Source: JABWBJ01 sp036507855 (GTDB lineage: Bacteria; Gemmatimonadota; Gemmatimonadetes; Gemmatimonadales; Gemmatimonadaceae). From it: 64,000 nt of DNA. The stretch's first letter is position 1. Each line of letters starts with the position of its first letter. The translations under genes and the position numbers were made by a program. This document shows, in pieces, positions 34,582-44,380 of the stretch. Under the pieces are notes generated by a model. That model was given only the letters and a program-made list of their open reading frames with translations, searched no databases and was not told the origin of the DNA. The stretch is from assembly GCA_036507855.1 (NCBI GenBank), contig DATCIJ010000041.1:74553-138552 (forward strand), read 5' to 3'.

Positions 34582-34742
34582 GGCTGGCTTCCTCGAGACG
34601 GATGCTCAGCCATAGCGCGGACCACTTCGAGTTACTTCATCCTCAGCCCGCGACCGGTGCCACGGTAACGCAGCAGGGAAACGGATGGCAGATGTGATCA
34701 GATCTGCAGTTTATCTCACGTCTCCCATCTCACATCTCACGT
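34582..34742. other. secA-radC intergenic spacer
   Basis: This 161-bp gap contains a 7-bp repeat tract near the secA stop and its partial complementary arm. No promoter for radC was convincing by eye and no open frame is supported. Confidence 0.5.
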
Positions 34743-34746
34743 CTAT
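34690..34746. repeat. 7-bp repeat tract at the secA stop, with short complementary arm
   Basis: Heptamers TATCTCA, CGTCTCC, CATCTCA, CATCTCA and CGTCTAT fill 34712-34746 and include the secA TAG stop (34743-34745). AGATGTGA at 34690-34697 pairs with TCACATCT at 34730-34737. The 18-mer TCTCACGTCTCCCATCTC at 34714-34731 recurs exactly at 51438-51455. Confidence 0.85.
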
Positions 34747-37700
34747 GCTCCATGGCACTTCTTGTACTTCTTTCCCGACCCGCACGGACACGGGTCGTTG
34801 CGCCCGACGTTCGACCAATCGGTGCCGCCGCCGGCCGCACTACCGCCACCGCCCGGTCCCCCGCCTGCCGTGCCCTTGCCGCCCTCGAAGTCCGAAAGCC
34901 TCTTCGCGCGCCCCGCACCGACGACGGTGGGATCCTGACGAACAGGAGGCGTAGCGCGCGGCGCGGGCTCTGATGCGCGCCCGTGCCCATCGCCATCCGC
35001 GGACCCGCGACTCGACTCCTCGCTCGGCTCATCCGCGGGGATGTCTTCAAGCACACCGGTCGCGCTGTAGCGGCGTCGGAGACGCGGGCCTTCGCCGTCA
35101 GGTCCCATCGTCTGGGGCGGCGGCGGCGGGGCATTGAACACCAGCTGTGCCCTGAGGAAGCGCTCCGTGAACGTGGTGTGGATGTCGCTCATGAGATCCA
35201 CGAACATCGTGTACGCTTCCTGCTTGTACTCGATGAGCGGATCCTTCTGGCCCCACGACCGGTAGTGAATCGCTCCGCGCAGCTGGTCGAGGTCGTACAG
35301 GTGGTCCTTCCACTTCTCGTCCAGCACGTTGAGCATCACCAGTGACAGCAGCCGTGAGCTGAAGCCCTGGCCCTGCTCATCGCGCACTTCGTCGAGCGCC
35401 GTCTCCTTCGCCTGAAACGCCTTCCGCGCCGCCTCGACGGAGGCCTTGGCGATCCCTTCCAGCGTTGCCGGCGGATCGTCGCCCTCGAGCTCTGTCACGA
35501 CCAGCAGGTAGTGCATGAGCAGTTCCTGCCGGAGCAGCCCGTAGTCCCACTGGGTCGCGTCCTCGAACTCGGCCAGCAGGTCAGTCACGCGTTTCTCGAC
35601 GGCCTTGTCGACCATCTTCCGGGCTTCGCCACGCAGCTCCTCACCGCCATCCAGCGCGAACGAGCGCAGCGAGTAGATGACCTCGCGCTGCTGGTTCATC
35701 ACGTCGTCGTATTCCAGGAGCCGTTTGCGCGCCTGGAAGTTCTGCAGTTCGACGCGCTTCTGCGCCGACTCGATCGACCGCGTGATCAGCGGGTGCGTGA
35801 GTACCTCACCCTCTTCAGCGCCCATGCGGTCCATGAGCTTGGCGATGCGCTCCGAACCGAACAGGCGCATCAGGTCGTCTTCGAGCGACAGGAAGAACTG
35901 CGACGCACCCGGGTCGCCCTGGCGTCCGGCGCGACCCCGCAACTGCCGATCGATGCGACGTGACTCGTGACGCTCGGAGCCGACGATGTGCAGGCCGCCG
36001 ATTTCATCGACGTCGACCAGCTTGCCGTCGAGGTCCTTGATCTGTGACGGCTTCGACGGCGTGACGCCGGGACCGAGTTTGATGTCGGTGCCGCGGCCGG
36101 CCATGTTCGTGGCAATGGTAATCGCACCGGGCTGACCGGCGCCCGCCACGATCTCGGCTTCACGCTGGTGGTACTTGGCGTTCAGCACGTTGTGCACCAG
36201 GCCAGCGCGCTTGAACATGCGCGACAGCGTCTCCGACACTTCCACGCTCGCGGTGCCCACGAGCACCGGATAGCCAAGATCGTGCAGCCGGCGAACTTCT
36301 TCGGCGATGGCGTTGTACTTCTCGCGGCGGGTCTTGAAGACCATGTCGTGCCGATCATCGCGAATGCAGTCCTTGTTGGTCGGGATCACCGAGACGTCCA
36401 GCTTGTAGATCTGGTGGAACTCGGTCTCCTCCGTCTCAGCTGTGCCCGTCATGCCCGCCAGCTTTTCGTACATGCGGAAGTAGTTCTGGATCGTGATGGT
36501 CGCGAGCGTCTGGGTCTCGCCCTTGACCTTCACGGCTTCCTTGGCTTCCACCGCCTGGTGCAAGCCTTCCGACCAGCGACGCCCGGGCATCGTGCGACCG
36601 GTGAACTCATCGACGATGAGGACTTCTCCCTCCTGCACGACGTAGTTCACGTCCTTCTCGTACAACGCGTGCGCGCGCAGCAACTGGTGGACGATGTGGA
36701 GCTTCTCGCTCTTCAGCGCGTACTCGGCTTCGAGCGCGCGGCGCGAGTCGACCTTTTCCTGCGGCGACAGCACCTCGTCGTGATCGATCCGACCGATGCC
36801 GGTGGAGATGTCCGGCAGCACGAACTGGTCGTGATCCGAGGGCGACATCTCCTCGACGCCACGGTCTGTCAGGTGCACCGTGTGCCCCTTCTCGTCCAGG
36901 ACATAGAAGAGGTCATTCTCGAGGTCCCCGTACTGCTGCTTGGACGGGCCCAGCTTCCGGTCGGCGAGGTAATCCAGCTCCATCCGCTGCACGAGCTGCT
37001 TCACCCCCTGCTCCTGCAGGGCCTTGAGCAGTCGCTTGTTCTTGGGACTGCCGAGCTGCGCCTTGTATAGCGCGAGTCGCGCGCCCTCCTCGTCCTTCTG
37101 CGCAAGCAGCCGTTCCCCCTCGGCGACCAGCGAGTTGGCCACCTCGGTCTGCCGACGCACGAGACGCTCGACCGAGGCATTGTGGTCGGCGAACATCGCG
37201 TCGTTCTCGTTGCCGACGGGCCCCGAGATGATGAGCGGTGTGCGCGCCTCGTCGATGAGTACCGAGTCCACTTCGTCGACGATCGCGAACCAGTGCGCGC
37301 GCTGCACGCGCTGGTCCAGCGCGATCACCATGTTGTCGCGGAGGTAATCGAACCCGAACTCGTTATTGGTACCGTACGTGATGTCGCACTCGTAGGCGGC
37401 ACGCCGCTCGGCCGTCCCGGGCTGGGTGTCATCGAGACATCCGACGGTCATCCCCAGGTACGTGTAGACGTGCCCCATCCATTGCGAGTCGCGGCGAGCG
37501 AGGTACGAGTTCACCGTCACCAGGTGCGCCCCCTTGCCCGGAAGCGCATTCAGGTAGAGCGGCAACGTAGCGACCAGCGTCTTTCCTTCACCCGTCGCCA
37601 TCTCGGCGATTCGCCCGAGGTGAAGCTCGATGCCGCCGATCAGCTGGACATCGTAGTGCACCATGTCCCACGTGAGGTCGCGGCTGGTGACGGACACCGT

Positions 37701-38090
37701 GCTCCCGAGCAGCCGCCGCGCCGCTTCGCGCACCGTCGCAAAGGTCTCAGGGAGCAATTCATCGAGCGTCTCGCGGATGACCTCGCGCAGCTGGCCTTCC
37801 AGGCCACCGCGGCCGTCGGCGCCGCCAAGTTCAACATCCACCGCCTCGCGGTCAGCCAGATCCTTCGCGACCCGCTTCGTCTCTTTCAGCTCGGCGATGC
37901 GCCGCTCGATATCGTCCGTGCGCTCGTGGATGATGCCGCGAAATCGGGCCGTCTGCCCCAGCAACTCGGCTTCCGACAGCGCCTGCAGCCGTTCGCCATG
38001 GCTGTTGATCTCGTCGACGATCGGCTGCACGCGTCTCCGCTCGCGCTCGTGGCGCGACCCGAAGACCTTGCTCAGAAGCATCTTCACCAT
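34743..38090 (-). CDS. secA: Preprotein translocase ATPase SecA
   Basis: SecA drives Sec-dependent export through SecYEG. The 1115-residue protein shows Walker A MATGEGKTL, the DEVDSVLIDEARTPLIISG Walker B region, motif GRAGRQGDPG and a C-terminal zinc/SecB-binding tail, CPCGSGKKYKKCHGA. It is about 200 residues longer than E. coli SecA; the extra length is spread through an insert near residues 290-400 and a Gly/Ala/Pro-rich linker before the zinc tail. The ATG at 38090 has a GAGG ribosome site; an in-frame ATG three codons later also fits. It follows nadD by 8 bp. Confidence 0.98.
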   Translation of the reverse strand: MVKMLLSKVFGSRHERERRRVQPIVDEINSHGERLQALSEAELLGQTARFRGIIHERTDDIERRIAELKETKRVAKDLADREAVDVELGGADGRGGLEGQLREVIRETLDELLPETFATVREAARRLLGSTVSVTSRDLTWDMVHYDVQLIGGIELHLGRIAEMATGEGKTLVATLPLYLNALPGKGAHLVTVNSYLARRDSQWMGHVYTYLGMTVGCLDDTQPGTAERRAAYECDITYGTNNEFGFDYLRDNMVIALDQRVQRAHWFAIVDEVDSVLIDEARTPLIISGPVGNENDAMFADHNASVERLVRRQTEVANSLVAEGERLLAQKDEEGARLALYKAQLGSPKNKRLLKALQEQGVKQLVQRMELDYLADRKLGPSKQQYGDLENDLFYVLDEKGHTVHLTDRGVEEMSPSDHDQFVLPDISTGIGRIDHDEVLSPQEKVDSRRALEAEYALKSEKLHIVHQLLRAHALYEKDVNYVVQEGEVLIVDEFTGRTMPGRRWSEGLHQAVEAKEAVKVKGETQTLATITIQNYFRMYEKLAGMTGTAETEETEFHQIYKLDVSVIPTNKDCIRDDRHDMVFKTRREKYNAIAEEVRRLHDLGYPVLVGTASVEVSETLSRMFKRAGLVHNVLNAKYHQREAEIVAGAGQPGAITIATNMAGRGTDIKLGPGVTPSKPSQIKDLDGKLVDVDEIGGLHIVGSERHESRRIDRQLRGRAGRQGDPGASQFFLSLEDDLMRLFGSERIAKLMDRMGAEEGEVLTHPLITRSIESAQKRVELQNFQARKRLLEYDDVMNQQREVIYSLRSFALDGGEELRGEARKMVDKAVEKRVTDLLAEFEDATQWDYGLLRQELLMHYLLVVTELEGDDPPATLEGIAKASVEAARKAFQAKETALDEVRDEQGQGFSSRLLSLVMLNVLDEKWKDHLYDLDQLRGAIHYRSWGQKDPLIEYKQEAYTMFVDLMSDIHTTFTERFLRAQLVFNAPPPPPQTMGPDGEGPRLRRRYSATGVLEDIPADEPSEESSRGSADGDGHGRASEPAPRATPPVRQDPTVVGAGRAKRLSDFEGGKGTAGGGPGGGGSAAGGGTDWSNVGRNDPCPCGSGKKYKKCHGA

Positions 38091-38098
38091 GCCAGCCT

Positions 38099-38722
38099 CT
38101 ATCGGTACAAACCGTTGAATTCGATGTACTGCGCGACAGCATCCGTCACGAATCCACGGATTGGCTTTCCGGCACGCACTCTGGCCCGGACCTCTGTGGA
38201 CGACACATCAACACGCCGCGGCTCCAGTAGGCGCGGCGTCGACGCGGCCGAGCCGCCGATCGCGCGCACCCTCTCCGAGACCGCTTCGAGACTCGCGTCA
38301 GCATTCATGGCGCCCTGTCCTGTTACGCGCGTCAACACGACGAGATGCGCCAGGCTGACGACTCGTGCTGGCTCCCGCCATTGATCGAGCAGGTCAAACG
38401 CATCGATTCCGAGCAGGAAGAAGCGCTCCGAGTCGGGGAAACGGCGCTCGTACTCCGCAAGCGTGTCCACCGTGAAAGATAAGCCGGTTCGCTGGATCTC
38501 GATCTCATCGACGGCAAACCGGGAATCCCCCTCGACCATGAGCTGGAGCATTCTGAGGCGGTGACTCGCCGCCGCCGAAGCCTGGTGCTGCTTGAGTGGC
38601 TGCTGCGAAGCTGGAACGAAGACGAGCCGGTCAAGCTGCAGATGGTCGCAGGCATCGGATGCCGCAAGCAGGTGCCCGATATGTGGCGGGTCAAACGTGC
38701 CGCCCATCAGCGCCACCCGCAC
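38099..38722 (-). CDS. nadD: Nicotinate-nucleotide adenylyltransferase
   Basis: NadD adenylates nicotinate mononucleotide in NAD biosynthesis. The 207-residue protein has the nucleotidyltransferase motif GGTFDPPHIGHL at residues 8-19 and the closing VSSTEVRARV segment. The start is GTG at 38722, 3 bp after the bamD stop. It forms a bamD-nadD-secA run on the minus strand. Confidence 0.95.
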   Translation of the reverse strand: MRVALMGGTFDPPHIGHLLAASDACDHLQLDRLVFVPASQQPLKQHQASAAASHRLRMLQLMVEGDSRFAVDEIEIQRTGLSFTVDTLAEYERRFPDSERFFLLGIDAFDLLDQWREPARVVSLAHLVVLTRVTGQGAMNADASLEAVSERVRAIGGSAASTPRLLEPRRVDVSSTEVRARVRAGKPIRGFVTDAVAQYIEFNGLYR

Positions 38723-38725
38723 GCC

Positions 38726-39499
38726 CTATCGGGATCGGGGCACCACGGGCCTTTCGGCCACCGGGGTGCATGTGGCCGCGACTTCAGGGTCGTTCGGATA
38801 CTTCTCCCGCAGTGTCTTGCACACGTCGGCCTTGTCGTCCTTGTACTTGATCGCGTCGTACGCCTGCGCGAGGCGGAGCCAGGCGTCCCGCGAACGAGCA
38901 GTGTTGGGGAACTTCGTCACGACATCGCGCATGTAGATGATGGCGGAATCGTAGGCCTTCCGCCGCATGTAAAGCATGCCAACCTCGTAGTCTTTGGTGG
39001 CAAACCACTCCTGCAGCACACCCAGCTGCTTCGTCGCGGAGTCCTTCCACTCGCTGTCCGGATACAAGCCGAGCATCAATTCGAACGTGGCTGCTGCCTC
39101 ACCACCGTACAGCGGATCCAGTACCGGTCGACGCCACAGCGACTGGTACTCACGCCCGGCGCGGAACAACGCATCGTCAGCGAGCGAATCGGTGGCGAAG
39201 CTCTCGGCGAGACGCGAATACGATTGCGCGGAAAGAAGGTGCTCCCCCCGAGCGGAGTACGCCTGGGCCAGATGGAAGTGGGAAGCGGGCAGGAGCGTAT
39301 CACGAGCAGGTAGCTCCAGCGTCAGCTTCTCGAAGATCTGGACGGCATAGTCCCATTTCTTCAACTGCAACTGCTGAGTACCGGCGACGTACAGCGCCTC
39401 GTTGTTCGGGAACTGGCGCAGGTTGAACGTTCTCATGCAGCCGGCCAGCGCGAGAAACGCTGAACCGGCTGCGAACGCGTGCTTGCTAGTGAGGGCCAT
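38726..39499 (-). CDS. bamD: Outer membrane protein assembly factor BamD
   Basis: BamD is the essential TPR lipoprotein of the BAM machine, which folds beta-barrels into the outer membrane. The 257-residue precursor has a lipobox LALAGC (Cys21) and TPR-like helices, with YVAGTQQLQLKKWDYAVQIFEKL near residue 38 and GREYQSLWRRPVLDP near 125. These match the family's start and central loop. It is the promoter-proximal gene of bamD-nadD-secA and probably of radC-spoT. Confidence 0.9.
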   Translation of the reverse strand: MALTSKHAFAAGSAFLALAGCMRTFNLRQFPNNEALYVAGTQQLQLKKWDYAVQIFEKLTLELPARDTLLPASHFHLAQAYSARGEHLLSAQSYSRLAESFATDSLADDALFRAGREYQSLWRRPVLDPLYGGEAAATFELMLGLYPDSEWKDSATKQLGVLQEWFATKDYEVGMLYMRRKAYDSAIIYMRDVVTKFPNTARSRDAWLRLAQAYDAIKYKDDKADVCKTLREKYPNDPEVAATCTPVAERPVVPRSR

Positions 39500-39509
39500 G
39501 GCGGGTGGC

Positions 39510-39539
39510 AGAATACCCGTCGATTTGACGTCGGTTCAA
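39510..39539 (-). promoter_or_regulatory. Possible promoter of bamD
   Basis: On the minus strand, TTGAAC (39539-39534) and TATTCT (39515-39510) are 18 bp apart. The predicted start point would be only a few bases before the bamD ATG, so the mRNA would be nearly leaderless. The box match is good, but the short leader makes this tentative. Confidence 0.35.
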
Positions 39540-39631
39540 GGGCGGAAGCGATTGGCAATACGACGCTTCCAGCGAGCCGTTAAAGGTAATCGGTCGCTGC
39601 CCCGGACGGTGGTCCGACCTTCAGATTCGCC

Positions 39632-40564
39632 CTATCCCAGTACGGACTTGAAGTACTCGATGGTCCGTTGGACCCCGTCCCTGAGCTCAACCGCCGGTTC
39701 CCAGCCCAGCATGGTCCGGGCACGGGTGATATCGGGCTTCCTGACCTTGGGATCGTCCGTGGGAAGTGGCCGCGAAACGATGGGGGATCTTGTGCCAGTG
39801 AGTTCGACCACCAGTTCCGCCAGCTGCCTGACCGTGAACTCGTTCGGGTTGCCGATGTTGGTCGGTTCCGAATCGCCCTTCATGAACAGCCGGTAGATGC
39901 CCTCGATCTCGTCCGACACGTAGCAGAACGACCGGGTCTGCGAACCGTCGCCATATACCGTGAGCGGTTCACCGGTCAGGGCCTGCACGATGAAGTTCGA
40001 GACCACGCGACCGTCACGCGGTCGCATCCGAGGTCCGTAGGTATTGAAGATCCTGACGATGCGCGTGTCGACTGCGTGGTACCGGTGATACGCCATCGTC
40101 ATGGCCTCGGCGAATCGCTTGGCCTCGTCGTAGACACCCCGCGGGCCGATCGGATTGACGTTCCCCCAGTAAGACTCTGGCTGGGGATGCACCAGCGGGT
40201 CGCCATACACCTCCGACGTGGACGCCAGGAAGAATCGCGCTCCCTTCGCTCTGGAAAGCCCCAGCGCGTTATGCGTCCCGAGAGCGCCGACTTTCAACGT
40301 GGCGATCGGGTGTTCCAGGTAGTCCACCGGGCTCGCCGGCGAGGCGAGGTGCAGTACTCCGTCGAGCGCGCCGGCAACGTACGTGTACGTGGAGATGTTG
40401 TGGCGCACGAACTCAAAGCGCTCGTCGCCGATGAGGTGCGCGATGTTGTCGGGATTGCCGGTAATGAAGTTGTCGAGACCGACGACGCTGTGACCGTCCT
40501 TCAGGAAGCGGTCGGCCAGATGAGACCCGAGGAATCCCGCCGCGCCGGTGATCAGGACCCTCAT
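39632..40564 (-). CDS. UDP-glucuronate decarboxylase (UDP-xylose synthase)
   Basis: This 310-residue extended SDR decarboxylates UDP-glucuronate to UDP-xylose. The NAD motif GAAGFLGSHLADRFL, the LASPASPVDYLEHPI segment that marks UXS enzymes, STSEVYGDP, and catalytic YDEAK followed by RFAEAMTMAYHR are all present. It overlaps the UDP-glucose dehydrogenase gene upstream by 4 bp (ATGA), so substrate is made and consumed by neighbours. It acts in the cytoplasm to supply a pentose donor for surface glycans. Confidence 0.92.
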   Translation of the reverse strand: MRVLITGAAGFLGSHLADRFLKDGHSVVGLDNFITGNPDNIAHLIGDERFEFVRHNISTYTYVAGALDGVLHLASPASPVDYLEHPIATLKVGALGTHNALGLSRAKGARFFLASTSEVYGDPLVHPQPESYWGNVNPIGPRGVYDEAKRFAEAMTMAYHRYHAVDTRIVRIFNTYGPRMRPRDGRVVSNFIVQALTGEPLTVYGDGSQTRSFCYVSDEIEGIYRLFMKGDSEPTNIGNPNEFTVRQLAELVVELTGTRSPIVSRPLPTDDPKVRKPDITRARTMLGWEPAVELRDGVQRTIEYFKSVLG

Positions 40565-41868
40565 GCGCGCGCTCGACCGAAGGAACGGTAGGTGAAGCCG
40601 AGCGTGGTGAGCTTCTCCGGCGAGTAGAGGTTTCTTCCGTCGATCACGATCGGGCGGCGGAGCACCTCCTTCATGCGAAGGAAGTCAGGATGCCGGTATT
40701 CGTTCCAGTCAGTGACGATCACCAGAGCATCCGCACCGGTCAAAGCCTCGTAGTTCGTCGCGGCATAACCGATCCGATCGCCCAGGCGACGCCGCGCTTC
40801 ATCCATGGCCGCCGGATCGTGGGCGACGACGGTGCCGCCGGCAGCGAGCACGGACTCGATCACCGCAAGCGCCGGCGATTCCCGCATGTCATCCGTGTTG
40901 GGCTTGAAGGAGAGCCCCCACACTGCCACGCGAATACCTGACAGGTCGCCACCCATGCACTCGGAGAGCTTTTCGAACAATCGCCGCTTCTGGCGGTCGT
41001 TCGCAGACTCGACCGCTTCGAGCACCATGAGGGGTGTCTCCCGCTGGCGGGCCGTTTGCACCAGCGCCTTCACGTCCTTCGGGAAGCATGATCCGCCGTA
41101 TCCGGGACCAGGGAACAGGAACGAGGGTCCGATTCGCGCATCGCTCCCGACGCCCTTCCGGACCAGGTCAACATTGGCGCCGACGCGCTCGCAGAGCGCC
41201 GCGATTTCGTTCATGAACGAGATGCGCGTCGCCAGCATCGCGTTCGCCGCATACTTCGTCATCTCGGCAGACGGGATGTCCATGAAGATGATCGGCTTTC
41301 CGGTGCGGACGAACGGGGCATACAGCTCGGCCATGACGCTGCGCGCGTGATCGGTTTCCACGCCGAGCACCACGCGGTCGGGCTTCATGAAGTCGTCGAC
41401 GGCCGCTCCTTCCTTGAGGAATTCGGGATTGCTGCACAGGTGGAAGGGCAGCCGCGCGTTGGCCGCTACGGCGTCACCCACTTTCGCGGCGGTCCCCACC
41501 GGCACCGTTGACTTGGTCACGATGACCAGTTCGCGTCCCATGTGTTTCCCGATCAGGTCCGCCACTCCCAGAACGTGCCGCAGATCGGCGGACCCGTCCT
41601 CGTCAGGCGGTGTGCCCACGGCAATGAAGACCACGTCGGCACGCGCGATCGCGCCGGGAACGTCCGTGGTGAACTTGAGCCGTCCCTGCTGCTGGTTGCG
41701 TTCGACCATCGTGTCCAGGCCGGGCTCGAAGATGGGAATAATGTTCTTCCTGAGGCCCTCGATCTTCTCGACGTTCGTATCAGCGCACGTGACGTCGTTG
41801 CCGGTTTCCGCAAGGCAAGCACCGACCACGAGCCCGACGTAGCCGGTGCCGATGACGGATATGTTCAC
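40561..41868 (-). CDS. UDP-glucose 6-dehydrogenase
   Basis: This 435-residue enzyme oxidises UDP-glucose twice to UDP-glucuronate with NAD+. The N-terminal Rossmann motif SVIGTGYVGLVVGACLAE, the catalytic cysteine in GYGGSCFPKDVKALV (about residue 260) and the C-terminal GLSFKPNTDDMRESPAL are diagnostic. The GTG at 41868 opens exactly at the conserved MNISVIG-type N-terminus; a longer in-frame extension would run into wbpA and is rejected. It is coupled to the UXS gene by a 4-bp overlap. Confidence 0.94.
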   Translation of the reverse strand: MNISVIGTGYVGLVVGACLAETGNDVTCADTNVEKIEGLRKNIIPIFEPGLDTMVERNQQQGRLKFTTDVPGAIARADVVFIAVGTPPDEDGSADLRHVLGVADLIGKHMGRELVIVTKSTVPVGTAAKVGDAVAANARLPFHLCSNPEFLKEGAAVDDFMKPDRVVLGVETDHARSVMAELYAPFVRTGKPIIFMDIPSAEMTKYAANAMLATRISFMNEIAALCERVGANVDLVRKGVGSDARIGPSFLFPGPGYGGSCFPKDVKALVQTARQRETPLMVLEAVESANDRQKRRLFEKLSECMGGDLSGIRVAVWGLSFKPNTDDMRESPALAVIESVLAAGGTVVAHDPAAMDEARRRLGDRIGYAATNYEALTGADALVIVTDWNEYRHPDFLRMKEVLRRPIVIDGRNLYSPEKLTTLGFTYRSFGRARA

Positions 41869-41893
41869 AGGATTCTGGTAGTGTGGTGTTCGG

Positions 41894-43228
41894 TCAGGAT
41901 TTCTCTGAGAGGCGCTGGTCGGCCAACGGAACGATCCGCGCGCGCGACGGCTTGAGTTTCGACATGGCGTTGCGCGTGTCAACCACCAGCCGGGCATGGT
42001 CGGCCACCAACTGATAGTTCACGCCCGAGTGATCGGTGACGATCACGACCGCGTCGGCCCGCTCGAGTACCTCGTGGTTCAGGGGCACACTCGACTTGGT
42101 GTGGCCATCCTCCCTGAACGAAGCCACCCAGGGATCGTGGTAATCCACCTGCGCCCCACGCTGCTCGAGGAGCCGCATGACGTCCAGCGCGGGGCTCTCC
42201 CGCATGTCGTCGATGTCACGCTTGTAGGCGATACCGAGAATGAGGATGCGACTCCCCTTCACGGAGCGCTCATCATCGTTCAGCGAGCGCGCGACCTTGC
42301 GCACCACGTACTCGGGCATCTCCGAGTTGATCTCGCTGGCGAGGTCGATGAACCGCGTCTTGTAGTTCAGCGTGCGCATCTTCCAGGCCAGGTAATGCGG
42401 GTCGAGCGGGATGCAGTGTCCGCCAATGCCGGGCCCCGGCGTGAATCGCATGAAGCCGAACGGCTTCGTCGCCGCGGCGTCGATGACCTCCCAGACGTTC
42501 ACGCCGAGCTTGTCGCAGACGATCGCCATCTCGTTCACGAGTCCGATGTTCACGGCGCGGAACGTGTTCTCGAGCAACTTGACCAGTTCGGCCGCCTCGG
42601 CACTGGCGACGGGAACGACCGTGTCGATACAGGCGGCGTACAACGCCGCGGCAACTTCCGTGCACACCGCGGTAACGCCACCGACCACTTTCGGGGTGTT
42701 CTTCGTGTGCCAGGTGGGGTTGCCCGGATCGACGCGCTCGGGACTGAAGGCCAGGAAAGTGTCCTCGCCAATCCGGCGACCTGCATGCTCGAGTCGCGGC
42801 TGCAGGACCTCGCGGGTCGTGCCCGGATACGTCGTGCTTTCGAGCACAATGACCATTCCCGGATGACTGTTCCGCGCGACGGTCTCGGTGGCCGCGTTCA
42901 CGTAGCTCATGTCCGGATCGCGGGTCTTCGACAGTGGCGTCGGCACGGCGATGGATATCGCGTCGCAGCGCCGGAGCTGCACCTCATCCGCGGTTGCCTC
43001 GAACATGCCTGACGCGACGTGCGCGGCCACCGTCGCGTCCGGAACGTCCTGGATGTGCGAGTTGCCGGCCATGACATCGCGAACCACTCGCTCGCTGACG
43101 TCGAAGCCGATCACGTGAAAGCCGGCGCGGGCAAACTCCATTGCCAGCGGCAGGCCTACATATCCCAGCCCCACCACGCCCACGACGGCCCGGCGGTCCC
43201 GGATCTTGGATAGCAGTTCGTCTCTCAT
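41894..43228 (-). CDS. wbpA: UDP-N-acetylglucosamine 6-dehydrogenase (WbpA-type)
   Basis: This 444-residue nucleotide-sugar dehydrogenase is similar in fold to its neighbour UGD but of the WbpA/WbpO branch. It has GVVGLGYVGLPLAMEFARAG, the VESTTYPGTT-like ESTTYPGTTREVL, the catalytic Cys in GPGIGGHCIPLDPHYLAWK and GIAYKRDIDDMRESPAL. It should convert UDP-GlcNAc to UDP-GlcNAcA. With wbpE-, wbpB- and wbpD-like genes close by, it starts the route to UDP-2,3-diacetamido-dideoxy-glucuronate; that pathway call is inferred from gene set. Confidence 0.88.
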   Translation of the reverse strand: MRDELLSKIRDRRAVVGVVGLGYVGLPLAMEFARAGFHVIGFDVSERVVRDVMAGNSHIQDVPDATVAAHVASGMFEATADEVQLRRCDAISIAVPTPLSKTRDPDMSYVNAATETVARNSHPGMVIVLESTTYPGTTREVLQPRLEHAGRRIGEDTFLAFSPERVDPGNPTWHTKNTPKVVGGVTAVCTEVAAALYAACIDTVVPVASAEAAELVKLLENTFRAVNIGLVNEMAIVCDKLGVNVWEVIDAAATKPFGFMRFTPGPGIGGHCIPLDPHYLAWKMRTLNYKTRFIDLASEINSEMPEYVVRKVARSLNDDERSVKGSRILILGIAYKRDIDDMRESPALDVMRLLEQRGAQVDYHDPWVASFREDGHTKSSVPLNHEVLERADAVVIVTDHSGVNYQLVADHARLVVDTRNAMSKLKPSRARIVPLADQRLSEKS

Positions 43229-43267
43229 GTCGACGGATTACCCAGCCAGGCGTCCCCCAAAGGACGC

Positions 43268-44380
43268 TCAGCGACCATAGAAGGCACGGACGGCCGAGAC
43301 GACCTCGTCCAGCTGCGCGGACGCCAGTTCGGGATAGATGGGCAGCGAGAGGACCTCTCGCGCGGCGCGTTCGGACTCCGGGAACGCGCCCTGCTTGTAG
43401 CCGAGGTACTCGAAACAGGGCTGCAGATGCAGCGGCACCGGATAGTAGACGGCGCTCCCGATGCCCTTCGACTTCAGGTGCGCCTGGAGTTCATCGCGCC
43501 GTGCGGCGCGCACGGTGTACTGGTTGAAGATCGACTCATTGACCGGGTCGATCACGGGTATACGGACTTCGGCGACATCAGCGAACGCGGACGTGTAGTA
43601 CGCCGCGTTTGCCCTGCGCGCCGCGCTCCAGTGCGAGAGGTGGCGGAGTTTCGCGTGCAACACCGCGGCTTGAAGCGAATCCAGGCGGCTGTTGTAGCCC
43701 ACCTCATCGTGCCGATACATCTGCAGGCCGCCATGGACACGCAGCCGCTTGAGTCGCGTGGCGAGCGCCGCATCCTGAGTGACCATCATCCCACCATCGC
43801 CGTAGCCGCCGAGGTTCTTGGACGGGAAGAAACTGAACGTGCCGATGGTCGCGATTTCACCGGCCATCCTCCGCTCTCCGTCGATCATGCGCGACGCGCC
43901 AATGGTCTGCGCCGCATCTTCGATGATTGGAATGCCCGGGGCCGCAAGGGCGACGTTTTCAATCTCCGCCATCTGGCCGAACAGGTCGACTGGAATGATT
44001 GCGCGGGTGCGACTGGTGCAGGCAGCCGCAGCCGCGGCCGGCACCATGTTGAACGTGTCGGAGTCGATGTCGCAGAAGACGGCTTTGGCACCCACGTTGT
44101 GGACGGTTCCGGCCGTGGCGAAGAACGTGAAGGGTGTCGTCACCACTTCGTCGCCGCGACCGATGTCCAGAGCGCGCAGCGCCAGGAGGAGCGCATCGGT
44201 GCCGCTGGCACAGCCGATCGCGTGCGCGGTGTGACTGAGCTGCGCTACCGCCTCCTCCAGCTGCTGGACAGGGGCGCCAAGGATGAAGAGCTGATCATCG
44301 ACCACGCGCATCATCGCGCTGACTACTTCATCCTTGATCAGGGCGTGCTGGGCGCGGAGGTCAAGCAGGGGCACGGGCAT
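43268..44380 (-). CDS. DegT/DnrJ/EryC1/StrS aminotransferase (WbpE-type)
   Basis: This 370-residue PLP-dependent sugar aminotransferase has the signature ASGTDALLLALRALDIGRGDEVVTTPFTF, the Asp in IIEDAAQTIGA, the PLP lysine in SFFPSKNLGGYGDGG (about residue 185) and EVGYNSRLDSLQAAVL. In the WbpABED pathway this enzyme aminates C3 of UDP-3-keto-GlcNAcA. It lies 39 bp upstream of wbpA on the same strand. The specific WbpE assignment rests on context. Confidence 0.87.
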   Translation of the reverse strand: MPVPLLDLRAQHALIKDEVVSAMMRVVDDQLFILGAPVQQLEEAVAQLSHTAHAIGCASGTDALLLALRALDIGRGDEVVTTPFTFFATAGTVHNVGAKAVFCDIDSDTFNMVPAAAAAACTSRTRAIIPVDLFGQMAEIENVALAAPGIPIIEDAAQTIGASRMIDGERRMAGEIATIGTFSFFPSKNLGGYGDGGMMVTQDAALATRLKRLRVHGGLQMYRHDEVGYNSRLDSLQAAVLHAKLRHLSHWSAARRANAAYYTSAFADVAEVRIPVIDPVNESIFNQYTVRAARRDELQAHLKSKGIGSAVYYPVPLHLQPCFEYLGYKQGAFPESERAAREVLSLPIYPELASAQLDEVVSAVRAFYGR